DNA from: an uncultured Mycoplasma sp.
Lineage (GTDB): Bacteria > Bacillota_I > Bacilli_A > Mycoplasmatales > Mycoplasmoidaceae
Direction: 5' to 3'
DNA: 7,128 nucleotides
Assembly: GCA_947177535.1 (NCBI GenBank)
Contig: CAMWUV010000030.1
Span: 1-7,128 of the forward strand
A program made the translations under genes and the position numbers. The number at the start of each line of letters is the position of its first letter. Within the stretch, counting starts at the first letter, position 1. Positions 1 through 7,128 of this stretch are shown piece after piece. Below the pieces are notes generated by a model that searched no databases, had not been told where the DNA came from, and was given only the letters and a program-made list of their open reading frames with translations.

Positions 1-16
1 TTTATTTTAAAATAAG

Positions 17-22
17 TATAAT
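17..22 (+). promoter_or_regulatory. Candidate -10 box (TATAAT) for the pseudo-ABC protein gene
   Basis: A perfect TATAAT hexamer lies 49 bases before the ATG at 72. Any -35 element would fall outside the window, so it cannot be judged. Mollicute promoters are known to depend mainly on the -10 box. Transcription would begin near position 29 and give a leader of about 43 bases. Such hexamers also arise by chance in DNA this AT-rich, so the call rests on position as well as match. Confidence 0.5.
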
Positions 23-71
23 AAATCACAAATATTAGGTTATTTTAAAACAAAGGTAGTATTTTTAAAAA

Positions 72-1859
72 ATGAATCAAAGTGCAAAAAAACAAAATCT
101 TTTTAAAAAAATATTTGGTAAAAAAAGTAGTTTTGCAAACCAAACTACCACTTTTGATAACCCACAAAATTTTGTTATTCAAGATAATTTAAATAATATT
201 AATGAAAATATTGAATCTAATTTTGAAATTGATAATAATTTAAATAATTTAAATCAAATGGAAAGTTTTGATAATCCTATTGATGAATTTGTACCACAAG
301 TTTTTGATGGTTATGATGAAAATAGTCAGTGGGATTTTAAAAATAATATTAATGATATTGATGAAAAAATAAATTATTTTGAACACAATGATGACTTTTT
401 TAAAACTCCTGGAAGAATTATTCACAACAAGGAAGAAAGCCCCATAAACATTTATGGTATTCCATCTGATATAAGATATGATCATAAAAAAGTTGTTGAA
501 AAAAATTTATCTTTCAAAAATCTTTATACAAAAAAAGATATTGAAAAATTTGAACTTTCAGAAAGTATGTTTATTAAGTTTTATAAAAATGGTTCAATTT
601 TTTATAAATTAAAAAATGAGTTTGATACTAAAAATTTTGATATTTATTCAATTTTTAAATTAGATACAACTTTTTCAAAAATTGATGAATTTGAAAAAAG
701 TTCTATTAGTGAATTAGATGATAAAGAAGAAAAAGAAATTAAAATAAACTTAGAAAATAAATTTGTTGAAAAAGATAATAATGATTTATTAAATGAAAAT
801 GAAAATAATGCAATTGTTCTTTTTGATTCTTGAAAAGAAAATCCATTTAATTCTGCAATAGATATTGAATCTGAAGAAGAATGAAAAAGAAATGATTTAA
901 GATCTAAAATTTTTAAATTGAATCAAGAAATTGAAAGTAAAATTAGCAATTACAAAAAAAGTATGATTGGTAAAACTGATGAAGAAAAAAAGGAATTAGA
1001 TTTAAATCAGCAAAAAGTAAGAGATTTTATTTCAGAAACAAATCAAGCTTTTCCAACTGAACAGATTCTTTTTAAAATTCAGGGATTAGTTTTTCTAAAC
1101 TATGAAGAAAGTAATATTTACTATGGTTATAAATTAGAAAATATTAATTTTGATGTTTACCCTAGTGACAGGATTGTTGTTATTAGTGATGATTCAGTTA
1201 CTAACCAACTGTTAATAGATGTTTTAAGAGGTGATGAAACTAAAACATCTGGATATGTTTATAGAAATTTTTCTAATAAAAATCAGTGAATTGATGTTTT
1301 AAGTATTGAAGCATCTGATGCAGAAGGTGAAAACACTGAAATCACTAATGAGTTAGCAAGTCCTGATTATTTATCATTTTTAACTAAGAAAAAAGAAAAA
1401 GTAGTTTCTGCTATGAAAAAGATTTTTAAAAAATTAGATAAAGAACCAAGTGCTTTATTTGTTAGTGAACTTGCAGAAAAAATGTGCTTTAGTGATTATT
1501 TAACTAAAAATATTTTTGCTTTAGATGATTTGATGTTAGAGAAATTTATTACAATGTGTGATATTTTAATTGGCAAAAAAGTTATTTTAATGAAAAGCAT
1601 TTGTCAAGATATGAGTATTGAAAAAAGAAATCAATTATTAACTTTTTTAGATAACTATTTTAAAAATAAAAACATTACAGCTATTTATGCTACTGAAGAT
1701 ATCAATGATGTTAATTTAATTGGAAATAAAATAATGGTTTTAAAGCAAGGTCAATTAATGGATATAATGTCAAATAAAAAGATTGTTGAAAAATTTGAAT
1801 CTCTGAATGATTTTGTTAATTATTATTTAACTTATGGAATTACAAATAATAATTTTTAA
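72..1859 (+). CDS. Degenerate ABC-ATPase-like protein with long acidic N-terminal extension (probable pseudoenzyme)
   Basis: This is one 595-residue protein when TGA is read as Trp (W254, W271, W406; W87 is TGG). The ATG at 72 is the first possible start, because an in-frame TAA lies at 66-68. An AAAGG at 52-56 is rather far upstream, so initiation looks weak. Residues 5-19 are basic and amphipathic (KKQNLFKKIFGKK) and could touch the membrane; there is no signal peptide or membrane helix. Residues 20-270 are rich in Asn, Asp, Glu, Lys and Phe, with FDNP at 28-31 and again at 66-69. Residues 278-320 look like a charged helix or coiled coil. Residues about 325-580 follow the ABC ATPase pattern without gaps around the key motifs, but the motifs are lost: Walker A is SDDSVTNQL (372-380, Lys replaced by N378), the signature is LDDLM (484-488), Walker B Asp-Glu is K508-S509, and the H-loop His is E542. 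ATP hydrolysis is therefore not expected. The long open frame argues against decay. The fold assignment is an inference from pattern; the role is unknown. Confidence 0.8.
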
Positions 1860-1889
1860 TTTTTCTAATATTTTATTATATACTTTAAT

Positions 1890-1929
1890 GATTCACTAGG
1901 TTTTATGACTTTAGTGAGTTTTCTTTTTT
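1890..1929 (+). terminator. Rho-independent terminator after the pseudo-ABC gene
   Basis: Left arm GATTCACTAGG (1890-1900) and right arm TTTAGTGAGTT (1910-1920) form an 11-bp stem around a CACTA/TAGTG core, with four G-T wobble pairs and a 9-base loop. TTCTTTTTT follows at once. It starts 30 bases after the TAA and points the same way as the gene. The reverse strand has no T run after the stem, so it looks one-directional. It suggests that the upstream gene and the exporter genes are separate transcription units. Confidence 0.75.
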
Positions 1930-2020
1930 ACTAAATAAATTTAAAAAAATGCAAATAAAATAAAATTTTTAAATAATAAATAATATTTAGCAGTAATATA
2001 AATCCTAGAATTTATATTTG

Positions 2021-2048
2021 TAATTTTAAATTTTGACATTTAAAATTA
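2021..2048. repeat. Perfect 11-bp inverted repeat with 6-base loop
   Basis: Arms TAATTTTAAAT (2021-2031) and ATTTAAAATTA (2038-2048) are exact reverse complements around the loop TTTGAC. The arms are A and T only. No T run follows on either strand, so it does not look like a terminator. It could be a binding site for a dimeric regulator, a weak hairpin in the leader if transcription starts upstream, or chance in AT-rich DNA. Confidence 0.45.
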
Positions 2049-2127
2049 AGAATTTATTTCAATATAAACTTTAATCATATATTTTAAAAATTTTTAAAAA
2101 TGTTTTTTATTAAGAATTTTTAAGAGA

Positions 2128-2133
2128 TATGAT
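2128..2133 (+). promoter_or_regulatory. Weak candidate -10 box (TATGAT) for the exporter genes
   Basis: TATGAT differs from TATAAT at one base and sits 47 bases before the ATG at 2181, which would give a leader of about 40 bases. The region 17 bases upstream is T-rich and has no recognisable -35. TATAAA boxes at 1997-2002 and 2063-2068 are alternatives that would give longer leaders. The choice among them cannot be settled by eye. Confidence 0.3.
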
Positions 2134-2167
2134 TTATGTTTTTCTAAAATAATCCACTATGGATAGA

Positions 2168-2172
2168 AAGGA
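2168..2172 (+). promoter_or_regulatory. Ribosome binding site AAGGA for the first exporter gene
   Basis: AAGGA inside AGAAAGGAA lies 8 bases before the ATG at 2181, a standard Shine-Dalgarno spacing. It decides the start: the out-of-frame ATG at 2159 lies upstream of this site and has no comparable site of its own. Confidence 0.75.
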
Positions 2173-2180
2173 ATTTAAAT

Positions 2181-3962
2181 ATGTTAAAACTTTTGAAATA
2201 CATGAAAAGAAAAGATGTATATTTAGCATTTTTTTGTCTTTTTTTAAGTATTTGTCAAGTTGCTTGTGATATATCACAACCATTTTTACTAACAGCACTA
2301 TCTAATGCTATTACTAATATGGATCCATTTAACTCACCAATTGGAATAGTTTGAACATATGCTGGTGCAATGATAGGATTAGCAGTATTAGGTTTTGCAA
2401 TTGGTAGTATGGTAACTTTTGTTTCTGCTAGATTAGCAGTGAGAGTTGGTGGAAATATAAGATTTGAATTATTTAATAAAGTTCAAAGTTTAACTATAGC
2501 TGAACTTGATAAATTAACTACTTCTTCATTAATAACAAGAATTACAAATGATGTTACTTTTTACCAAAATACTTTGGTTTTAGTTTTAAGAATGCTGATG
2601 CGAAGTATATTAATTTTTACTGGGGGAATTATTGCATCATTTATTTATAGTTCTGATTTAAAAGCTAATAGTGAATTTGGTGGACAATCATTATGATGAC
2701 TTGCTTTTATAGTTATTGGATGTTTGTTTGTTCTGATGCTTTTTATGTCAGTTATTATTTCTTTTTCAGTTCCATATTTTGGAAAGCAACAAAAAGAAAC
2801 TGATAAAACAAATGCAGTAATGCGTGAAAATATTTTAGGTATTAAAGTTGTAAAAGCATACAATTTACAACAAGAGCAAATTGAGGTTTTTGATAAGCAA
2901 AACAAATCTTTAAGAAATGTTTCTACTAGAGGACAACAAATTGGAATGTCATTAATGCCTTTAATTCAATTTTTTGTTCAAATTTCAATAGTTGCTTTAT
3001 TGATGGTTTCAGCTTATATGATGGAAGGATCTGGAACTGAAGTTCAAGGATTGGTTTTATCATTTATTCAAATGGTTTCTTTAATCTCAATGGGAATGAT
3101 TTTATCAATTATTGCTATTGTTAATTTAGCTCAAACTAAAGCCTGCTCTAATAGAATTTTAGAAGTTTTTAACACTCAAAGATCTATTCCAAGAAACACT
3201 TCAGAAAATATGATTGAAAATTCTTCTGTAGAATTTAAAAATGTTTCTTTTAAATATACAAATAATGATGAATCACTTAATATTTTAGAAAACATTTCAT
3301 TTACAGCTAAACCAGGAGAAATGATTGGAATTATTGGACCAACAGGTAGTGGAAAATCTACATTAGTTGGACTATTGACAAGAAATTATGATGTTAATGA
3401 AGGTGAAATTTTAATATCTGGAATGAATATTAAAGACATTAATTATAATTCACTAAGAAATTCTATTGGGTATTCTCCACAAAAAAGTGTTTTATTTTCA
3501 GGAACAATTAGAAGCAATTTATTATTTGGAAAAAACGATGCAACTGAAAAAGAATTAGTAGAAGCAGCTAAAAAAGCTGAAGCTTATGAATTTATCAAAA
3601 ATAAAGAAGGAAATTTTGATGCAACTGTTGAACAGCGTGGTGGCAATTTTTCTGGTGGACAAAAGCAAAGACTTTCTATTGCAAGAGCATTAATCAGAAA
3701 ACCTAAAATTTTAATTTTAGATGATTCTACTAGTGCATTAGATATGATAACTGAAGCTAAAGTTCAAGAAAATATTAGATCATTTAAAAAATCAACTATT
3801 TTTTTAGTTGGTCAAAGAATTTCAGCAATTTCTAAAGCTGATAAAATAATTGTTTTAGATCAAGGTAAAATGGTTGGTTTTGGGAAACATGAAGATTTAA
3901 TAAAAAAGTGTTCATTATATAAAGAAATAGCTGATTCACAAGCAATAGGAGTGGAGGGATAA
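2181..3962 (+). CDS. ABC exporter half-transporter, subunit with degenerate ATPase site
   Basis: A 593-residue membrane protein of the ABC exporter type (multidrug, lipid or peptide class), with Trp encoded by TGA at W58, W172 and W173. Six membrane helices lie at about 13-40, 56-83, 134-157, 171-197, 258-282 and 292-318. The ATPase domain follows from about 348: A-loop Y359, Walker A GPTGSGKST (386-394, K392), Q-loop Q434, signature FSGGQ (490-494), and Walker B ending in D514 with D515 where the catalytic Glu is expected. The H-loop is GQR, with Q545 in place of His. The Asp/Gln pair is the pattern known from the degenerate-site subunit of heterodimeric exporters such as TAP1. The intact signature should complete the working site of the partner encoded immediately downstream. 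The stop is one base before the next ATG, so the two are surely co-translated. A hydrophilic stretch at 157-170 lengthens the loop between helices 3 and 4. The export direction is family knowledge; the substrate cannot be read from the sequence. Confidence 0.93.
3947..3958 (+). promoter_or_regulatory. Strong ribosome binding site inside the end of the first exporter gene
   Basis: AGGAG (3947-3951) and GGAGGG (3953-3958) overlap the last codons of the first subunit gene. GGAGGG lies 5 bases before the ATG at 3964. This is the strongest Shine-Dalgarno match in the window. With the one-base gap between the genes it points to coupled translation and similar amounts of the two subunits. Confidence 0.8.
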
Positions 3963-3963
3963 T

Positions 3964-5913
3964 ATGGTATCAAATGTTCAAAAAACAAAAGCTATAGCAA
4001 CTTCTCAACACTATAAACCAATCTCTCATCATCAAAAATCTAATTCTGATGATAAATTGGATTTCAAGTTAGCTTTTAAAATATTTGCAAAATATTTAGG
4101 TTATTATAAGTCTACAATTTTTCTTTCTTTCTTTCTTTCTTTAATTTCTACAACTTTTAATATCATAGTAATTATTGGAATGGGTGATATACAAACATTT
4201 TTTTCAATGTTAGTTAAATCAGGAAGCAATGAAGAAACTATTACTTTAAATACTTATTTAATATTTTCTGGTTTAATGCTTGTTTCATATTTTTTAAATT
4301 CATTTTTTCAGTGAATTATGAATTTAGTGGTGGTTAAATTGTCACAGGGAATTGGATATAAAATGAGAATGGATTTATTTAACAAAGTTCAAATCTTATC
4401 TGTTAAATATTTTGATACTCATGAAAGTGGTGACATTATGAGTGTACTTACAAATGATGTCTATAATTTAGTTCAATTCATTTCTCAAAACTTCACACAA
4501 ACATTATATGGATTAACAACAATGCTGGGAATGTTAATATTAATGTTTATTATTAGTCCAACTCTTTCATTAATTGTTATAGGTATTTTAGTAATTTTAT
4601 TATCTTTAATTTCAATACTAATTAGAAAAAGTGGTCCAGCTTTTATGAGACAACAAAGAGAATTAGGTCATATGAATGGTTATATTGAAGAAACAATTTC
4701 TGGACAAAATATTATTAACTTATATAGTCAACAAAAAAATGTTCAAAATTCTTTTGAACTGATTAATAATAAATTAATAAAAAGTGGTGAAACATCACAA
4801 GGTATTTCTGGTTTATTAATTCCTTGATTAAATTTTTTAATGAATTTTGTTGTTGCTTTATTATATGGTATTGGTGTGACATTCGCTGTAAAAGGAATAA
4901 GTTTTTATGGTGCTGATACATCTGTAACTTTATATCCTATACCAGAAACACCAGGTGATGAGATTTATGTTCAAATGTCAGTACAAATGTCACTATTAAC
5001 TTCAATGGTTTTAGCGACTAGAAACTTTATTCAACCAATTAATCAAGTAATTGCAATGGTTGCACAAATGCAACAAGCAGTAGCTGGTTGTAAAAGAACT
5101 GAAGAAATCTTTGAGCAAAAAGATGAATATAAACCTCAAGAAGTTGTAACTATTAACAAACCTTTAAAAGGTAAAGTTCAAATTAAAAATCTTAATTTCA
5201 GTTATGTACCTAATAAACCTGTATTGAAAAATGTTTGTATTGATGCTGAACCAGGGCAAACAGTTGCAATTGTTGGGCCAACAGGAAGTGGTAAAACAAC
5301 AATCATTAATTTATTAACAAAGTTTTATGACATTGAAGATGGAGATATATTTGTTGATAAATATGATATTAAAACTTTAACTAAAGAAAGTATGAGAAAA
5401 CAAGTTTCAATTGTTTTACAAGACACATACTTGTTTAGTGGAACAATTATGGAAAATATTAGACTTGCAAAACCAGATGCAACTGATGAAGAAATAAAAG
5501 AAGCTGCAAAAGCTTCTGATTGTGATGATTTCATTATGAAATTAGAAAATGGATATGACACAATTCTTTCTGAAAATGCATCTGAACTTTCAAGTGGTCA
5601 AAAACAATTGATTGCTATAGCTAGAGCTATGATTTCTCCATCAAGTATACTGATTTTAGATGAAGCTACTTCAAATATTGATACTAGAACTGAAAAAGTA
5701 GTTCAAAAAGCAATGTTTAAATTAATTAAAAACAAAACTGCTTTTGTAATTGCTCATCGTTTATCAACTATTAGATCAGCAGATAAAATTGTTGTTCTAA
5801 AAGATGGAAGTGTTTTAGAAACTGGTAATCATAAGGAATTAATGAGAAAAAAAGGATTTTATTATAATTTAAATTTATCTAAAACTGATAATTTAGATGA
5901 AGAAAAAGATTAA
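3964..5913 (+). CDS. ABC exporter half-transporter, subunit with catalytic ATPase site
   Basis: A 649-residue partner of the preceding protein, with Trp encoded by TGA at W117 and W288. An extra hydrophilic N-terminus of about 45 residues (several His, Lys and Ser) precedes the first helix. Membrane helices lie at about 51-75, 97-118, 180-198, 201-221, 287-312 and 340-362. The loop between helices 5 and 6 (313-339) is longer than usual and should face outward. The ATPase domain from about 403 has A-loop Y414, Walker A GPTGSGKTT (438-446, K444), Q-loop Q486, Walker B D566 with catalytic E567, and H-loop H598. These are all intact. Its signature is LSSGQ (542-546) rather than LSGGQ, and this motif would face the degenerate site of the partner. 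The two proteins thus fit a heterodimer with one consensus and one degenerate site. A TTTC tract lies within the codons of helix 1. The final residues are acidic. Confidence 0.94.
4120..4142 (+). repeat. TTTC tetranucleotide tract within coding sequence
   Basis: Five TTTC units plus TTT run without a break, preceded by two further T bases. The tract encodes part of the first membrane helix of the second exporter subunit (about residues 53-59). The unit is not a multiple of three, so gain or loss of one copy would shift the frame near residue 60 and abolish the protein. Short tracts like this are known slippage sites in mollicutes, but biased Phe/Leu/Ser codon use in a helix could also produce it. 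Confidence 0.8.
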
Positions 5914-5934
5914 CATTTTATTTAATTATTAATT

Positions 5935-5940
5935 TATAAT
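5935..5940 (+). promoter_or_regulatory. Candidate -10 box (TATAAT) directly before the aldehyde-dehydrogenase-like gene
   Basis: A perfect TATAAT ends 9 bases before the ATG at 5950, in the 36-base gap after the exporter genes. Initiation at the usual distance would fall near 5946-5949, leaving almost no leader. No clear -35 is present around 5912-5917. No terminator separates this gene from the exporter genes, so read-through from upstream is also possible. Confidence 0.4.
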
Positions 5941-5949
5941 TACCTAGTT

Positions 5950-7128
5950 ATGAATAGTTTATTTTCAATTTTTGATATGCAGAAAAACTTTTACTCATCC
6001 AGTGAGGAAATGTCTTATAAAAATTTGAAAAAAAAATTAATGGATTTTTTGGAAATTTTTAGAAAGCATAGTCAAGATTTATATAAAGTTTTAAAAGAAT
6101 CTTATGATATTCAGCTTTGAGATTATTACTATGGTGAATTTAAATTAGTAGAGAAAGAAATTAATTATTTTATAAAAAATTTAAAAAAGTTTAGAACTGC
6201 AAAAGATTATCAGAATAATTTTATAAATAAGTTTTTTAATAAAAGTAAAACTTATCATCATCCATATGGTTCTTGTTTATTTTTGTTAAATCAAACTGCT
6301 CCAATTTCAAAAACAATTATTCTTTTGATTGGTGCTTTGGCATGTGGAAATTCTTTGTTTGTAAAGTTACCACATTATAATAATGAAGTTAGCAAATTAA
6401 TTAAATGCATTTTTAAAGAAATTTTTAATGATAACTTTATTTATTTTTTAAATGATAATATTTCTGAAAATGATTTAAAAGCAATTTATGATTTTAATTT
6501 TGATTTAGTTTTTTATAATGGAAATTTAAGCAATGCAAAAACTATAATGAGAACTTTTTCTTATCGCTTAACTAAAGTTGTTTTGGATATCACTAATAAA
6601 AATCCTGTGATTTTAGATGAAACAGCTGATTTGGAAAAGGCTACTAAACAAATTATCTGATCTAAAATGATGTTTGCTGGACTTACAAGTTTTTCACCAA
6701 GTTTTTTGGTTATTCATGAATCTATTATTCAAATTTTTTTAAAACATCTTAAAGTTGAATATGATATTCAATTTGGAAAAGGTGATAAATGAAGTAACAT
6801 TGCAAAAATTGATACTCAAAAAAATTATGATAACATTGTTTCAATTTTTAATAAATCACTTGCAAAAGCTCGAGTTATTTTTGGTGGATCTTTTGAAAGT
6901 AAGCAAAGAAAAATTGAACTAACTTTAGTACAAGTGGATGATTTAAAATCTGCTCTTTTATCACAAGATATAAATTCACCAATTTTACCTGTTGTTATTT
7001 TTAATAGTTTTTCTGATATTGCTGGAATAGTAAAACATAATGATTTTCCTTCTTGTGTATATTTTTTTAGCAAGAATAAAAAAAGAATTCAAAACTTATC
7101 AAGTAATTTAGAATCAAGGTATTTTTAT
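5950..7128 (+). CDS. Aldehyde-dehydrogenase-fold protein lacking catalytic residues (partial, runs off window end)
   Basis: 393 codons are visible and no stop is reached; the family usually has about 450-500 residues, so perhaps 60 are missing. Trp is encoded by TGA at W57, W237 and W281. ATG 5950 is the first start after an in-frame TAA (5923-5925); M10 and M21 are alternatives, but QKNFYSSS (11-18) before M21 resembles the family N-terminus. The fold is recognised from PYG (105-107), GALACGN (128-134), K139 at the cofactor-binding Lys, NPVILDETADLE (218-229) and SPILPV (343-348). The residues that do chemistry are changed in ungapped register: the WNYP motif is QTAP (catalytic Asn is T116), the ELGGKSP motif is DITNKNP (Glu is D213), the GQTC motif is GLTS (nucleophile Cys is S247), and EEIFGP is QDINSP. 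The glycine-rich cofactor turn is altered to YNGNLSNAK. Oxidation of aldehydes is therefore not expected. It may bind a ligand or partner or have another activity. It lies 36 bases after the exporter genes on the same strand; no Shine-Dalgarno site is visible. Confidence 0.82.

Larger units (their letters stand above)
1860..2180. other. Non-coding AT-rich spacer between the pseudo-ABC gene and the exporter genes
   Basis: These 321 bases contain no credible gene on either strand: the open frames are a few codons long and lack ribosome binding sites. The spacer holds a terminator for the upstream gene (1890-1929), a perfect AT-only inverted repeat (2021-2048), an 11-base direct repeat ATTAAGAATTT at 2045-2055 and 2109-2119, a weak -10 candidate (2128-2133), and the ribosome binding site of the first transporter gene (2168-2172). 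I saw no tRNA fold and recognised no riboswitch motif, but a structured RNA cannot be excluded by eye. Confidence 0.7.

Noticed and set aside
249..485. Minus-strand open frames here and at 2645-2905, 5325-5561 and 6825-7073
   Set aside because: Each lies inside a well-supported + strand gene and shows no recognisable domain. They are shadow frames.
72..1859. Three separate genes (72-833, 918-1289, 1413-1859) or a pseudogene broken by stops
   Set aside because: All pieces are in the same frame and are separated only by TGA, which is Trp here. The ATPase-like domain runs continuously across the joints.
1860..1880. TATAAT-like sequence on the minus strand as a promoter for a reverse transcript
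   Set aside because: It would read back into the upstream gene, where no credible minus-strand gene exists. Such hexamers are frequent by chance at this base composition.
2033..2068. TTGACA at 2033-2038 as -35 with TATAAA at 2063-2068 as -10
   Set aside because: The spacing is 24 bases, far from the usual 17, and part of the TTGACA forms the loop of the inverted repeat. No acceptable -10 occurs at normal spacing.
2159..2181. ATG at 2159 as the start of a gene overlapping the first exporter subunit
   Set aside because: It is out of frame with the exporter, lies before the AAGGA site rather than after it, and its frame closes after about 44 codons with no recognisable content.
3720..3725. Asp-Asp at Walker B of the first exporter subunit as a sequencing error or inactivating mutation
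   Set aside because: It occurs with Gln in place of the switch His and with an altered signature in the partner, the combined pattern expected for the degenerate site of a heterodimer.
2181..5913. Fragmented, decaying transporter genes
   Set aside because: The breaks are again TGA codons at sensible Trp positions in or near membrane helices. Both proteins are full length with complete ATPase domains.

Overview
The window comes from a wall-less bacterium of the Mollicutes (Mycoplasma/Spiroplasma/Mesoplasma type). The DNA is extremely AT-rich. All four genes make sense only with genetic code 4, in which TGA encodes tryptophan: 11 in-frame TGA codons fall at plausible Trp positions, against a single TGG. 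Read with the standard code, every gene breaks into pieces. The ABC transporter pair and its flanking genes remind me of loci in the Mycoplasma mycoides/Mesoplasma/Spiroplasma branch, but this is recollection, not a search result.

Layout, all on the + strand: (1) 72-1859 is one 595-residue protein. It has a basic amphipathic N-terminus, about 320 residues of Asn/Asp/Glu/Lys-rich low-complexity and coiled-coil-like sequence, and a C-terminal domain with the outline of an ABC ATPase. Every nucleotide-handling motif in that domain is replaced. A hairpin terminator follows at 1890-1929. (2) 1860-2180 is a non-coding, AT-rich spacer with that terminator, a perfect 11-bp inverted repeat and a weak promoter candidate. 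(3) 2181-3962 and 3964-5913 are two half-transporters of the ABC exporter type (six membrane helices plus ATPase each), one base apart and translationally coupled. Their motifs complement each other as in a heterodimer with one working and one degenerate ATP site. (4) 5950 to the window end is an aldehyde-dehydrogenase-fold protein, cut off by the window edge, in which the catalytic Cys, Glu and Asn are all replaced.

Taken together, an apparently intact heterodimeric exporter is flanked by two apparent pseudoenzymes, a dead ABC ATPase and a dead aldehyde dehydrogenase, both kept as long open frames. The substrate of the exporter is not visible from the sequence. That the flanking proteins act as scaffolds, sensors or regulators of the transporter is inference from their position and motif loss. 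This is the most interesting signal in the window. Smaller points of interest are a TTTC tetranucleotide tract inside the first membrane helix of the second transporter subunit (a possible slippage switch) and a TATAAT box so close to the aldehyde-dehydrogenase-like start codon that its mRNA may be leaderless.
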